In this document: positions 10,137 through 18,806 of the stretch, piece after piece | Numbering within the stretch: the first letter of the stretch is position 1 | How the letters are laid out: each line of letters starts with the position of its first letter | Origin: Ensifer adhaerens | GTDB taxonomy: Bacteria; Pseudomonadota; Alphaproteobacteria; Rhizobiales; Rhizobiaceae | Length of the DNA stretch: 64,000 nt | Assembly: GCF_002007205.1 (NCBI RefSeq) | Contig: NZ_LAZS01000010.1 | Span: 278,747 to 342,746 of the forward strand | Direction: 5' to 3' | The notes under the pieces: model-generated | What the model saw: only the letters and a program-made list of their open reading frames with translations | What the model was told of the DNA's origin: nothing | The model's database searches: none | Position numbers and translations under genes: made by a program

Positions 10137-11726
10137 TTAGGCGTTGAGCCAGCATTTCGTCAGCGCGTGCCCGCCCATCAGTTCGCCGTTCGGATCGTCG
10201 ATCCAACCGCCGACCTTGTCGTTGGTCGCGTCGATATAGTTGTTGAACATCGGTACGATAACGCCGCCTTCGTCGCGCAGCATCATCGCCGCCTGATGAT
10301 AGAGTGCCTTGCGCTTGGCGTTGTCGAGTTCACCACGCGCCGCAAAGATCAGCTTGTCGAAGTCCTCCCGGAGGAAGCGGGTGTCGTTCCACTCGGCCTT
10401 GGAGAGATAGGCGATCGAATAGACCTGGTCCTGCGTCGGCCGGCCGGTCCAATAGGACATGCTGAAGGGCTGCTTGTTCCAGACGTCCGACCAGTAGCCG
10501 TCGCCCGGCTCGCGCTTCAGGTCGATGGTGATCCCGCATTTGGCGGCACTCATCTGGAAGAGTTGTGCCGCATCGACGGCGCCAGGGAAGGCGACGTCGG
10601 AGGTTCGAAGCAGAACCGAGCCGCTGTGCCCGGACTTCTTGTAGTGGAACTTCGCCTTCTCCGGATCAAAGACGCGCTGCTCGATATCGTTGTCGAAGAG
10701 CGGGTAGCCCTTGATCATCGGCGTGTCGTTGCCGACGGTTCCGTAACCGCCGAGCACCTTGGCGACCATCTCCTCGCGATCGACCGCATATTTCAACGCC
10801 AGGCGCAGGTCGTTGTTGTCGAAGGGCGCCGTGTTGCAGTGAGCGATGAAGACATAGTGGCCCTTGCCCGGCACGTTGCGGATGACGGCGCCGGGAAGGC
10901 GGCTGATCAAGGCCACGACCTTCGGCTCGAGGCGGTTGATCATGTGGATCTGGCCGCTCTGGAGAGCCGCGGTGCGGGCCGTCGAATCGTTGATAACAGC
11001 GATTTCGATCTGATCGGCATGGCCGCGTTCGGCCGAGCCCCAATAACCTTCGTGCCGCTCGCCGATATGCTTCACGCCAGGTTCGTTCGCGACCACCTTG
11101 TAGGGGCCGGTACCGATACCTGCGGTTGGGTCGTCCTTGCCACCATTCGGCTGGATCATCAGGTGGTAGTCGCTGACGACGTAGGGCAGGTCCGCGTTTG
11201 GCGCGCGCAAGGTGATGACGACGCTGTCGCCGTCGACCTTGATCGTCTCGAACTCCTGAACGAAGGGGAGGGCCGCCGACTTGGAGTCCGCATCGCCATG
11301 ACGCTCGAGCGTCGCCACCACGTCGGCCGGGGTCAGTTCCTTGCCGTTGTGAAAGGTCACGTCCTTGCGGATCTTGAAGCGCCAGGTCTTGGCGTCCGGC
11401 GTCGCCTCGTAGGCTTCCGCAAGCCGGTACTCGATCTCGCCGGTCGGAGATACCTCGACGAGCTGCTCGCCCCAGCAGCGCCCGAGCGTATAGGGAACCT
11501 GGCTTGCCCAGGTCGCAGGGTCCAGGCTGTTCGTCGATTCTCCGCCGACGAGGCCCGCTTTTAGCGTCCCGCCTTTGACCGGCCCTGCGGCGCGGGCCGC
11601 CTGACCAAGCAGCAAGTTCGCCGAGGCGGCGGTTATGCCGAGTGCGGCGGCGCGTCCGAGAAACTCCCGTCGCGACAGCCGGCCCGCGGCAACCTGCTGG
11701 CTCATGAATTCCAGTTCAATTGGCAT
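10137..11726 (-). CDS. Orphan peptide/opine-type ABC substrate-binding protein (Tat-exported)
   Basis: A 529-residue periplasmic class C (SBP_bac_5, DppA-like) solute-binding protein. The N-terminus has a twin-arginine signal, SRREFLGRAAALGITAAS followed by ARAAG (cleavage about residue 46). Typical family blocks are TPDAKTWRFKIRKDVTFHNGKELT and GTGPYKVV. The start at 11726 has GGGAGG nearby. No cognate permease or ATPase gene adjoins it: the neighbours are the convergent HAD gene and the GntR gene upstream on the same strand. It must share a membrane complex encoded elsewhere. Ligand unknown. Confidence 0.88.
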   Translation of the reverse strand: MPIELEFMSQQVAAGRLSRREFLGRAAALGITAASANLLLGQAARAAGPVKGGTLKAGLVGGESTNSLDPATWASQVPYTLGRCWGEQLVEVSPTGEIEYRLAEAYEATPDAKTWRFKIRKDVTFHNGKELTPADVVATLERHGDADSKSAALPFVQEFETIKVDGDSVVITLRAPNADLPYVVSDYHLMIQPNGGKDDPTAGIGTGPYKVVANEPGVKHIGERHEGYWGSAERGHADQIEIAVINDSTARTAALQSGQIHMINRLEPKVVALISRLPGAVIRNVPGKGHYVFIAHCNTAPFDNNDLRLALKYAVDREEMVAKVLGGYGTVGNDTPMIKGYPLFDNDIEQRVFDPEKAKFHYKKSGHSGSVLLRTSDVAFPGAVDAAQLFQMSAAKCGITIDLKREPGDGYWSDVWNKQPFSMSYWTGRPTQDQVYSIAYLSKAEWNDTRFLREDFDKLIFAARGELDNAKRKALYHQAAMMLRDEGGVIVPMFNNYIDATNDKVGGWIDDPNGELMGGHALTKCWLNA

Positions 11727-11891
11727 GTCTTACTCCCTCCCTTGCAAGACCCACCCGGTGTGACCGGTATCGTTACAGATATTGGAGGCAGATGCCGCGC
11801 CTGGTATGTTGCCGCGCGACAGTTGGTGCCGCAGATCGGCGAAAGAAAGTCGTATTTTCGACCGTTCGCTCCGCCGAACGTGGAAATGTCC

Positions 11892-12578
11892 TCAGCCCTT
11901 GCGGGCGTAGCGCTGCAGGATCGCTGAGATATCCGGCTCTTCCTTGCCGGTATCGAGTTCGGCGCGAAGCTCGACCGCGTCGAGGTGCTCGAGCATGATC
12001 CGTTCCGCCGTGGCCGTGTCGCGCGATTGCAGGGCGCGGATGATCTGGACATGCTCGTCGACCGCACATTCCGGCGAATGCAGACGTGCGAAGCGGGCAA
12101 GGATCAGCGAGCAGCGTGAGACGATCTCCCGGACGAACCGCGTCAGCGCCTGAGAGCCCGTAAGCTCCGCGAGCAGAATGTGAAATTCGCCAGCCAGCCG
12201 GATCGAGAGCGGGCCGTGATCTGTAAGCGCCGCTTCTTCCTGCCGGACATGTTGCTGCAGCCGCTTGACGCCGGCGGCGTCGAGATCGGCGACGAGCCGC
12301 CGGATCACCTCGGCTTCGAGCATGCGCCTCAGCGCGAAGATGTCGCGGGCCTCCTCCAATGTCGGCTCGGCCACGCAGGCGCCCTTGTTGACGCGCAGAT
12401 CGACGATGCCTTCGGCGTTGAGCCGGACCAGGGCTGCCCGCACGCTGGTGCGGCTGACCTTGAAATGATCGGCAATGGTGTCTTCGGAAAGCTTCGTTCC
12501 GGGCCTCAAGGCCTGTTCCAGGATTGCCTGTCGCAGGGCCTTGTAGACCACTTCGCTGCGGCTAGATTTCTCAGACAA
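11892..12578 (-). CDS. GntR-family regulator, FCD (FadR-type) subfamily
   Basis: A 228-residue regulator. The winged helix spans about residues 5-72 (VVYKALRQAILEQALRPG, KLSEDTIADHFKVSRTSVRAAL, LNAEGIVDLRVNKGA). The FCD ligand domain follows (ARDIFALRRMLEAEVIRRL, FHILLAELTGSQALTRF, DEHVQIIRAL), with the histidines and acidic residues that usually hold a metal. The start is assigned to TTG at 12578 because GGGGAGG stands five bases upstream; an ATG 42 bases earlier lacks a ribosome-binding site. It is divergent from the Aap-like importer, and two copies of a GntR-type palindrome lie in the shared promoter. It is probably the amino-acid-responsive repressor of that importer. Confidence 0.87.
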   Translation of the reverse strand: MSEKSSRSEVVYKALRQAILEQALRPGTKLSEDTIADHFKVSRTSVRAALVRLNAEGIVDLRVNKGACVAEPTLEEARDIFALRRMLEAEVIRRLVADLDAAGVKRLQQHVRQEEAALTDHGPLSIRLAGEFHILLAELTGSQALTRFVREIVSRCSLILARFARLHSPECAVDEHVQIIRALQSRDTATAERIMLEHLDAVELRAELDTGKEEPDISAILQRYARKG

Positions 12579-12661
12579 GGTTGCCTCCCCCAACGGGCCG
12601 ATCAGGGACCGGCCGAACATGTCCTGATGCCTCGATAGCGCTCGTCCGGTTACGCGTCAAT

Positions 12662-12673
12662 ATTGTATACAAT
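12662..12673. promoter_or_regulatory. GntR operator, site 1 (perfect palindrome)
   Basis: ATTGTATACAAT is a perfect 12-bp palindrome that fits the TTGTATACAA-like core bound by many FCD-type GntR proteins. It sits in the divergent promoter between the GntR gene and the importer's binding-protein gene. Confidence 0.65.
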
Positions 12674-12696
12674 CATGTTGATGTTTGTATTCTGTT

Positions 12697-12708
12697 ATCG
12701 TATGCAAT
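12697..12708. promoter_or_regulatory. GntR operator, site 2 (degenerate copy)
   Basis: ATCGTATGCAAT matches site 1 at 10 of 12 positions and is 35 bases downstream of it centre to centre (about 3.3 helical turns). A pair of this kind could bind two dimers cooperatively and cover the importer's promoter. Confidence 0.5.
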
Positions 12709-12816
12709 TGCAGGCGCCGACAAACAGGGCGGCGCCGGCCGGTTCGGGAGGAGGCGTGCGGGGAGGACCGCGCGACCTGAGAAGGCCAGAAGAGGACAGC
12801 CAATGGGAGGGAATTC

Positions 12817-13848
12817 ATGAACAGCAGGATTCTTCAGCTCTGTGCGACAGTTGCCGGCCTGGCCGTCGGCCTGGTGGCGGCGACCACTGCCAACGCCGCA
12901 ACGACGCTCGAAACGGTCAAGGCCCGCGGCAAGCTGATCTGCGGTGTGTCGATGAGCACGCCGGGCTTTGCGACGGCCGATGCCAAGGGCCACATGGAGG
13001 GTTTCGACGTCGACGTTTGCCGCGCCGTGGCGGCTGCCGTCTTCGGTGACCCGGAAAAGGTCGACTTCGTCCTGACCAACATCAACACGCGCTTCCAGGC
13101 GCTCCAGTCCGGCGAGATCGACATGCTGTCGCGCCAGACGACCATGACCTTTTCGCGCGAAGTGTCGCTCGGGCTCGATTTCGGCCCGACCGTGTTCTAC
13201 GACGGCCAGGGGCTGATGGTGCCGAAGTCGCTTGGCGTCAACAGCGCCAAGGAACTGACCGACGCGGCGATCTGCACGCTGCCGGGCACCACGACCGCGC
13301 AGAACCTCAGCGACTTCTTCCGCTCGATCGGTGGCAAGTTCGAGCTGGTGGTCTTCGAAAACCCGGATGAGAACCGTAACGCCTTCTTCTCCGGCCGCTG
13401 CGAGGCGATCTCGTCCGACCGTTCGGACCTCGCCTCGATCCGTGCCGTTGCCAACAATCCGGATGATTACGTCGTTCTGCCGGAAACCATCTCCAAGGAG
13501 CCGCTGGCGCCTGCCGTCCGCCAGAACGATTCCAACTGGCGCGACATCGTATCCTGGTCGGCCTGGATGCTGATGGCGGCAGAAGAGCGCGGCATCACCC
13601 AAGCCAATGTCGACGAGATGGCCAAGAGCGAGGATCCGGAAATCCAGCGCATGCTCGGCGTCAGCGAGGAACTGGGCAAGATGCTGAACCTCGACAACAA
13701 ATGGGGTTACAACATCATCAAGGGCGTCGGAAACTATGGTGAAGTGTTCGAGCGCAACCTCGGGACCAAGACAGCGCTTGGCCTGACGCGTGGTCCGAAC
13801 ACGCGCTGGAGCGAAGGCGGCCTGCTCTACGCACCGCCGTTCCGTTGA
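12817..13848 (+). CDS. aapJ: Amino-acid ABC transporter substrate-binding protein (AapJ/BztA-like)
   Basis: A 343-residue periplasmic SBP_bac_3 protein. A Sec signal peptide ends near ANAA (about residue 28). The mature protein starts TTLETVKARGKLICGVSM, and the long AapJ/BztA form is shown by its length and by conserved blocks (GFDVDVCRAVAAAVFGD, VFENPDENRNAFFSGRCEAISSD). Family members bind general L-amino acids such as glutamate and aspartate. GGAGGG precedes the start. It is the first gene of an importer operon and is separated from the permease genes by hairpins that may favour its expression. The exact substrate range is inferred. Confidence 0.88.
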   Translation: MNSRILQLCATVAGLAVGLVAATTANAATTLETVKARGKLICGVSMSTPGFATADAKGHMEGFDVDVCRAVAAAVFGDPEKVDFVLTNINTRFQALQSGEIDMLSRQTTMTFSREVSLGLDFGPTVFYDGQGLMVPKSLGVNSAKELTDAAICTLPGTTTAQNLSDFFRSIGGKFELVVFENPDENRNAFFSGRCEAISSDRSDLASIRAVANNPDDYVVLPETISKEPLAPAVRQNDSNWRDIVSWSAWMLMAAEERGITQANVDEMAKSEDPEIQRMLGVSEELGKMLNLDNKWGYNIIKGVGNYGEVFERNLGTKTALGLTRGPNTRWSEGGLLYAPPFR

Positions 13849-13858
13849 GGATTGACGG

Positions 13859-13934
13859 GCCCGCGTGTTTCCCGCGGGCTCACGTCTCCACCCGAAGCGG
13901 GATGTAGAAGGTGCGCGCGGCAAGCCGCGCGCAC
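13859..13934 (+). terminator. Tandem hairpins between binding-protein and permease genes
   Basis: There are two stems: GCCCGCG/CGCGGGC (13859-13865 with 13873-13879) and a strong GTGCGCGCGG/CCGCGCGCAC (13911-13920 with 13925-13934). Neither has a T-run. In ABC importer operons such structures often protect the binding-protein mRNA or partly stop transcription, so that more binding protein than permease is made. Confidence 0.55.
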
Positions 13935-14015
13935 TTCAAACGATGGACATCGAACAAGTTATGATCTTTGGTCTCGCTGACCCGAGATCACAATGCTCCA
14001 AGGGACGGGTGCCCG

Positions 14016-15164
14016 ATGCCCCTGTTTTATGACGCGCGCATTCGCGCTTATCTCTATCAAGTGATCGCCATCGGCGTCGTGCTGCTCATCGCCTGGGTGA
14101 TGTTCAGCACGGCAAGCGCCAATCTTGCCAAGCAGGATATCGCGACCGGTTTCGGCTTCCTGGCGCGCCAGGCCGGGTTCGTCATCACCGAAGCCGCGAT
14201 CGCCTATGAGCCGACCGATACGATCGGCCGGGCGATCCTCGTCGGCATCACCAACACGGTCAAGGTTTCGCTGCTCGCCGCCCTGTTCGGTACGGTTCTC
14301 GGGCTGCTGGTCGGCATCGGGCGGCTGTCGCACAATCCGGTTCTGTCGCGGCTGATGCTTGCCTATGTAGAAGCGCTGCGCAACGTGCCGCTGCTGCTCT
14401 ATCTCTTGCTCTGGTATTCGCTGATCATCTCCGTCTTTCCGCCGGTCAAACAGGCGATCGAGATGCTGCCCGGCGTGTTTCTCTCGAACAGTGGCCTGGT
14501 CACGCCGGCGCTGCATTGGGAGAGCGGATTTGCGGCGCTGGTGACGGCCCTGGTCATTGGCGCCACCGCTGCCATCCTTACCGCGCGCGTCCTCGGCCGT
14601 CGCCGCGTCGTTACCGGCAAGGACCGGCCGATCGCCCTGATCGCGACGATCGCGTTTCTGCTGCCGCTGGTGGCAGCCCTCGTGTTCGCGAATATCGCCG
14701 TGACCTGGGACGCGCCGGAACTCGGCCGCTTCCGCCTGAGCGGCGGCTACCATCTGCGGCCCGAATTCGTGGCGCTCCTGCTCGGGCTGACGCTCAGCGT
14801 GTCTGCCAATGTCGCGGAAATCGTTCGCGCCGGCATTCAGGCGGTCAGCAAGGGACAGTGGGAGGCGGCAACGGCGCTCGGCCTGCCACGGGCGCGCACG
14901 CTGAAGCTCGTGATCCTGCCGCAGGCGCTGCGCATCATCATTCCGCCGCTCACCAACACCTATCTGACCGTGTTCAAGAACAGTTCGCTCGCGATCGCCA
15001 TCGGCTACCCGGATCTGGTGATGGTCTCAAACACGATTATGAACCAGACGGGCCAGGCGATTGAAGCCATTGCCATTTTCATGGGTGTCTATCTCGGCCT
15101 GTCGATCCTGATCTCGCTGGTGATGAACTGGTACAATGCGCGGGTCGCGCTGAGGGAGCGCTGA
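14016..15164 (+). CDS. aapQ: Amino-acid ABC transporter permease (AapQ-like)
   Basis: A 382-residue permease of the His/Glu-type importer family. Hydrophobic helices span most of the chain. The N-terminal permease block GILVGITNTVKVSLLAALFG (about 75-95) and the loop that contacts the ATPase, GQWEAATALGLPRARTLKLVILPQALRIIIPPL, are split by a long insert, as in AapQ/BztB. The start at 14016 has AGGGACGG upstream. Only 3 bases separate its stop from the next gene. It forms a heterodimeric pore with the AapM-like protein. Confidence 0.87.
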   Translation: MPLFYDARIRAYLYQVIAIGVVLLIAWVMFSTASANLAKQDIATGFGFLARQAGFVITEAAIAYEPTDTIGRAILVGITNTVKVSLLAALFGTVLGLLVGIGRLSHNPVLSRLMLAYVEALRNVPLLLYLLLWYSLIISVFPPVKQAIEMLPGVFLSNSGLVTPALHWESGFAALVTALVIGATAAILTARVLGRRRVVTGKDRPIALIATIAFLLPLVAALVFANIAVTWDAPELGRFRLSGGYHLRPEFVALLLGLTLSVSANVAEIVRAGIQAVSKGQWEAATALGLPRARTLKLVILPQALRIIIPPLTNTYLTVFKNSSLAIAIGYPDLVMVSNTIMNQTGQAIEAIAIFMGVYLGLSILISLVMNWYNARVALRER

Positions 15165-15167
15165 GCC

Positions 15168-16274
15168 ATGACACAGGTGGACACCCTCGTGAGCAACGCA
15201 GCGCTTGCGCCCAGCCGCGAAGCGCCGCCGGCATCGCGCAGCCGTTGGTTCAGCGCCTATTTTGGCACACCCGGCAATGCGCTGATCACCATCCTCTGCC
15301 TTGGCACGATCTTTGCGCTCGCCAAGCTCGCAATCGGCTGGCTCTTCGTCGACGCCACTTTTGTCGGTACGCCGGCGGAATGCAAGGCGACGAGCGGCGC
15401 CTGCTGGCCGTTCCTGTCGGCGAAGATGCGCTACATCTTCTTCGGCTTTTATCCCTTCGAGGAGCAATGGCGGCCGCTCACGGCCATGCTCCTGTTTCTC
15501 GGTGCCTGCCTCGTCTCGATGGTGCCGAAGCTGTGGGGACGAGGGCTGCTGGTCGCCTGGGTCGCCGTGATCCTGCCTGTTCTCTATGTGCTGATGGCGG
15601 GCGGTTACTTTGGCCTCACGGTCGTGCCGACGACGCAATGGGGCGGGTTGCCGCTTTCCTTCATGCTCTCCTTCATCGGTCTCGCCTGCGCCCTGCCGCT
15701 CGGCATTGCCCTTGCGCTCGCCCGCGCGTCGAACCTCCCAGCCATCCGCGTCCTCGGCGTCGGCTTCATCGAGATCGTACGCGGGGTGCCGCTGATCAGC
15801 ATCCTGTTCATGGCGACGGTCATGCTGCCCCTGTTCATGCCCAATGGCATCACCATCGATAAGCTCGTTCGGGCGCAGGTGGCGATCATCCTCTTCGCCG
15901 CCGCCTATATCGCCGAGATCGTGCGCGGCGGCCTGCAGGCGGTTCCCAACGGGCAGGTCGAGGCCGGCCATTCGCTGGGGCTTCACTATTGGCAGATCAT
16001 GCGCAAGATCGTGCTGCCGCAGGCGCTGAAGAAGGTCATTCCGCCCTTGGTCAGCCTGTTCATAGGCTTCTTCCAGGACACGACGCTGGTGACGATCGTC
16101 GGCCTGCTCGACTTCCTCGACACCGTCCGCACCGCCATGCGTGACCCGCAATGGCAGGGCATCGCGGTGCTGGAGGGCTATGTCTTCGCGGCTGTTGTAT
16201 ATTTCGTTTTCAGCGCTCTCATGGGGGCTTACAGCCGTTTCCTCGAGCAATATTTCAGGACCACGCATGACTAA
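15168..16274 (+). CDS. aapM: Amino-acid ABC transporter permease (AapM-like)
   Basis: A 368-residue second permease subunit, with an N-terminal cytoplasmic stretch, a pair of helices, a periplasmic loop, and then the core permease helices with GLPLSFMLSFIGLACALPLGIALALA. The ATPase-contact loop reads GQVEAGHSLGLHYWQIMRKIVLPQALKKVIPPL. The aapP ATPase gene expected next is absent; the following gene is an amidohydrolase that overlaps this one by 8 bases. The pore must therefore use an ATPase from another locus. Confidence 0.87.
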   Translation: MTQVDTLVSNAALAPSREAPPASRSRWFSAYFGTPGNALITILCLGTIFALAKLAIGWLFVDATFVGTPAECKATSGACWPFLSAKMRYIFFGFYPFEEQWRPLTAMLLFLGACLVSMVPKLWGRGLLVAWVAVILPVLYVLMAGGYFGLTVVPTTQWGGLPLSFMLSFIGLACALPLGIALALARASNLPAIRVLGVGFIEIVRGVPLISILFMATVMLPLFMPNGITIDKLVRAQVAIILFAAAYIAEIVRGGLQAVPNGQVEAGHSLGLHYWQIMRKIVLPQALKKVIPPLVSLFIGFFQDTTLVTIVGLLDFLDTVRTAMRDPQWQGIAVLEGYVFAAVVYFVFSALMGAYSRFLEQYFRTTHD

Positions 16275-17706
16275 AGAGATCCACGTCATCCGCAAAGCAC
16301 ACACGCTCGTCGCCTTCGACCGTGAGCTTAATGGCCATGTCTATCTCAACGACGCCGACGTCGCCTATGACGAGAAGGGCTTCGTGCATGTCGGCGGCCA
16401 CTATGATGGCCCGTTTGCCAGCGAGAGCTCCGGCCGAGACCGGATGATCATGCCGGGCTTCGTCAACGTGCATTGCCATTCCGGTGAAGAGCCGATCTCC
16501 AAGGGCATCTTCGAGGACATGGGCACGGCAGCGCTCTGGGGCAACGCGCTCTACGAATACTCCAACCTTCTGGAAATCGATGACGATGCGATTGAGGCGT
16601 CGCTGACGGTCATGGTCGGCGACCTGATGCGCAGCGGTGTCACCACGCTCTTGGATATCGCCGGACCGCATGAGAGCTGGCTGCCGACGCTCGCACGGAG
16701 CGGTGCGCGGGCCTTCGTCGCGCCGGGCTTCCGCGAGGCTCAATGGCACGTCGAAGACAGCCATCGTCTCGACTTCCGTTGGGACAGGGCGCGCGGGCGC
16801 GAGGCTTTCGCGCGGGCGCTGGAGACCGTCGATGCGGCCGCTGCCCATCCGTCCGGCCGCCTCGGCGGGGTCGTCGCACCGTCGCAGATCGAGACCTGCT
16901 CGCCCGAACTGCTGCAGGATGCGGTGGCGGCAGCGCGCAAGCGCGGCATGCCGATCACCATTCACGCTGCCCAGACCATGACCGAGCACGAAGAACTCTT
17001 GCGCCGGCACGGGCTGACGGCCGTACAGTATCTCGAAAAGCTGGGTCTGCTCGGCAAGGACCTGATCCTTGGGCATTGCATCTTCGTCGACAGCCATTCC
17101 TGGACGCGACAGCGCACGGAGATCGACTTGCGCCTGCTCGCCGATCGCCAGACGACCGTCGCCCATTGCCCGGTCACCTTCTCGCGCAGCGGCATGGCGC
17201 TGGAATCGGTGGGTCGCTATCGCCGCGCCGGCGTCAACGTCGCGCTCGGAACCGACAGCTATCCGTTCAACATGCTCGAAGAAATGCGCCAGGCGATGAT
17301 CTGCGCACGGCTCTCAGGCAAATCCGTATTCGACGTATCCACCGGCGACATCCTCGAGGCGGCGACGACCGCCGGCGCCCGGGCGCTCGGCCGGGACGAC
17401 ATCGGACGGATCGCCGTCGGCGCGAAGGCGGATTTCCTGGTGGTGGATCTCCGGCACCACGCCATGCAGCCGGTCTACGATCCCTTGCGCAATCTGCTGC
17501 ATTGCGCCGCCGAACGGGCGATCGAGAGCGTTCATGTGGACGGCACCTGTGTCGTCAGCGGCGGCCGCCCGACCTTGATCGACTATGACGGTGCCCTTGC
17601 AAAGCTTCAGGAAGCGCAGGACTACGCTTGCCGCAAGGCGGCTCAGAACGACACGAAGGGCCGCGCGATCGGGACGCTTGCACCGCTCTCGCTGCCCAGC
17701 AGGTAG
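16267..17706 (+). CDS. AtzA/TrzN-like amidohydrolase (aminohydrolase)
   Basis: A 479-residue metal-dependent hydrolase of the ATZ/TRZ/SAH-deaminase group, probably a cytosolic deaminase or dechlorinase of an N-heterocycle or related compound. Metal and catalytic motifs are visible in order: GFVNVHCHSGEEP (HxH), the histidine of ITIHAAQT, the histidine of LILGHCIFVD and the aspartate of ALGTDSYPFN. The ATG at 16267 overlaps the permease stop by 8 bases and is preceded by AGGA, so it is the last gene of the importer operon. Coupling suggests it degrades a nitrogen compound brought in by the importer. The substrate is unknown. Confidence 0.85.
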   Translation: MTKEIHVIRKAHTLVAFDRELNGHVYLNDADVAYDEKGFVHVGGHYDGPFASESSGRDRMIMPGFVNVHCHSGEEPISKGIFEDMGTAALWGNALYEYSNLLEIDDDAIEASLTVMVGDLMRSGVTTLLDIAGPHESWLPTLARSGARAFVAPGFREAQWHVEDSHRLDFRWDRARGREAFARALETVDAAAAHPSGRLGGVVAPSQIETCSPELLQDAVAAARKRGMPITIHAAQTMTEHEELLRRHGLTAVQYLEKLGLLGKDLILGHCIFVDSHSWTRQRTEIDLRLLADRQTTVAHCPVTFSRSGMALESVGRYRRAGVNVALGTDSYPFNMLEEMRQAMICARLSGKSVFDVSTGDILEAATTAGARALGRDDIGRIAVGAKADFLVVDLRHHAMQPVYDPLRNLLHCAAERAIESVHVDGTCVVSGGRPTLIDYDGALAKLQEAQDYACRKAAQNDTKGRAIGTLAPLSLPSR

Positions 17707-17806
17707 GTCTGGACGGAACCCGTCAGGACAGAAGGCGGTGCGCGGCGAAGAGCAGATCAGGATCGTCGCCGCCGCAGCCGGTGTCGATCGCTACAATCGC
17801 CCGCCG

Positions 17807-18709
17807 CTAGCCGGTTACCGTCCGTGCATATCGCCCGGGCGACTGCCCGACATGGCGACTGAAGGCTGTGCTGAAGGTGCTGGCTGATCCGTAGCCGACA
17901 CGCTCCGCGACGGCGGCAAGATCCAGCTCGGTTTGCCGCAGCAGGTCCTTGGCGATCGCCATGCGCCAGACGAACAGATACTCCATCGGCGGCACGCCGA
18001 CGGCGCGGGTGAAGCGCTCGAAGAAGACGGACCTGGAAAGCGCCGCCTCGCGCGCCAGTGCCGCCACGGTCCAGGCATGGGCCGGCTCGGCGTGGATCTG
18101 GCGAATGGCCGCCGCCAGCCGCGCGTCTGCCAGCCCGCGCAACAGGCCGGGTGTGGCACTTTCGCCCTGGATGGTGCGAAGCGCCTCGACGAGCATCACT
18201 TCCACAAGCCGCGCCAGAACCAGATCCCGGCCCGGGCGCTCGTCGCGCGCCTCGTCTCCCACCATGCGCACGAGCGTCGAAAGCCGGTCGATCCCGCGCA
18301 CGTGCATCAAAGCCGGCAGCTGCGAAACCAAGAGCCCGGCATCGGGCGAGTCGAAAACGAAATAGCCGCCGAGCAGACGCACGTCCGGTTCGCCGTCCTG
18401 CCTGCCATGGCGAACTTCGCCTACCGGTGACGGCGCCGCCTTGGGATCGATGAAGGTCGGCTGAACCGGATCGAAACCCGACATGGTGAAACCAGGCGTG
18501 CTCGGCAACAACACGAAGTCGCCCGCCTGCAGCGTCACCGGCGCCTCGCCATCGACGGCCAGCCGGCACGATCCCTGGGTGACGGTGCAAAAACTCGGAT
18601 GGCCGAACTCGGAATAGCGCACCGCCCAGCGACCGGCGCCGCTGATGCCTTTGGTAAACACCGCGCGCGGGCGGAGAAGCTGAATGAGTTGCGAGAGCGG
18701 GTCGGCCAT
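17807..18709 (-). CDS. AraC-family regulator with cupin_6 sensor
   Basis: A 300-residue regulator. The N-terminal cupin-like domain (about 15-185; GSCRLAVDGEAPVTLQAGDFVLLPS) is of the kind found in regulators of short-chain dehydrogenases. The C-terminal AraC double HTH (about 195-295) shows WTVAALAREAALSRSVFFERF and DLAAVAERVGYGSASTFSTAF. The ATG at 18709 gives the family-typical N-terminus MADPLSQL. It is divergent from an SDR gene 97 bases away, the usual arrangement of regulator and target. The inducer is unknown. Confidence 0.87.
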   Translation of the reverse strand: MADPLSQLIQLLRPRAVFTKGISGAGRWAVRYSEFGHPSFCTVTQGSCRLAVDGEAPVTLQAGDFVLLPSTPGFTMSGFDPVQPTFIDPKAAPSPVGEVRHGRQDGEPDVRLLGGYFVFDSPDAGLLVSQLPALMHVRGIDRLSTLVRMVGDEARDERPGRDLVLARLVEVMLVEALRTIQGESATPGLLRGLADARLAAAIRQIHAEPAHAWTVAALAREAALSRSVFFERFTRAVGVPPMEYLFVWRMAIAKDLLRQTELDLAAVAERVGYGSASTFSTAFSRHVGQSPGRYARTVTG

Positions 18710-18712
18710 TTG

Positions 18713-18758
18713 AGGACGATAGCAAATAAAATCAGGACGTCGAGCTGTAGATCGTCCT
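18713..18758. promoter_or_regulatory. Inverted repeat in AraC/SDR divergent promoter
   Basis: AGGACGAT at 18713-18720 is the exact reverse complement of ATCGTCCT at 18751-18758, with a further AGGACG in between. AraC proteins usually bind spaced half-sites, so this is a candidate control site for both genes. The assignment is positional. Confidence 0.35.
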
Positions 18759-18806
18759 AAGACCTCGCGGTATCTCGTCTCCATCGCAACAACGAAGGAT
18801 ACCGCT

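Noticed and set aside
10167..11564. Long plus-strand frame over the orphan binding-protein gene
   Set aside because: A shadow of a gene with a Tat signal and SBP_bac_5 blocks on the minus strand; no domain is seen.
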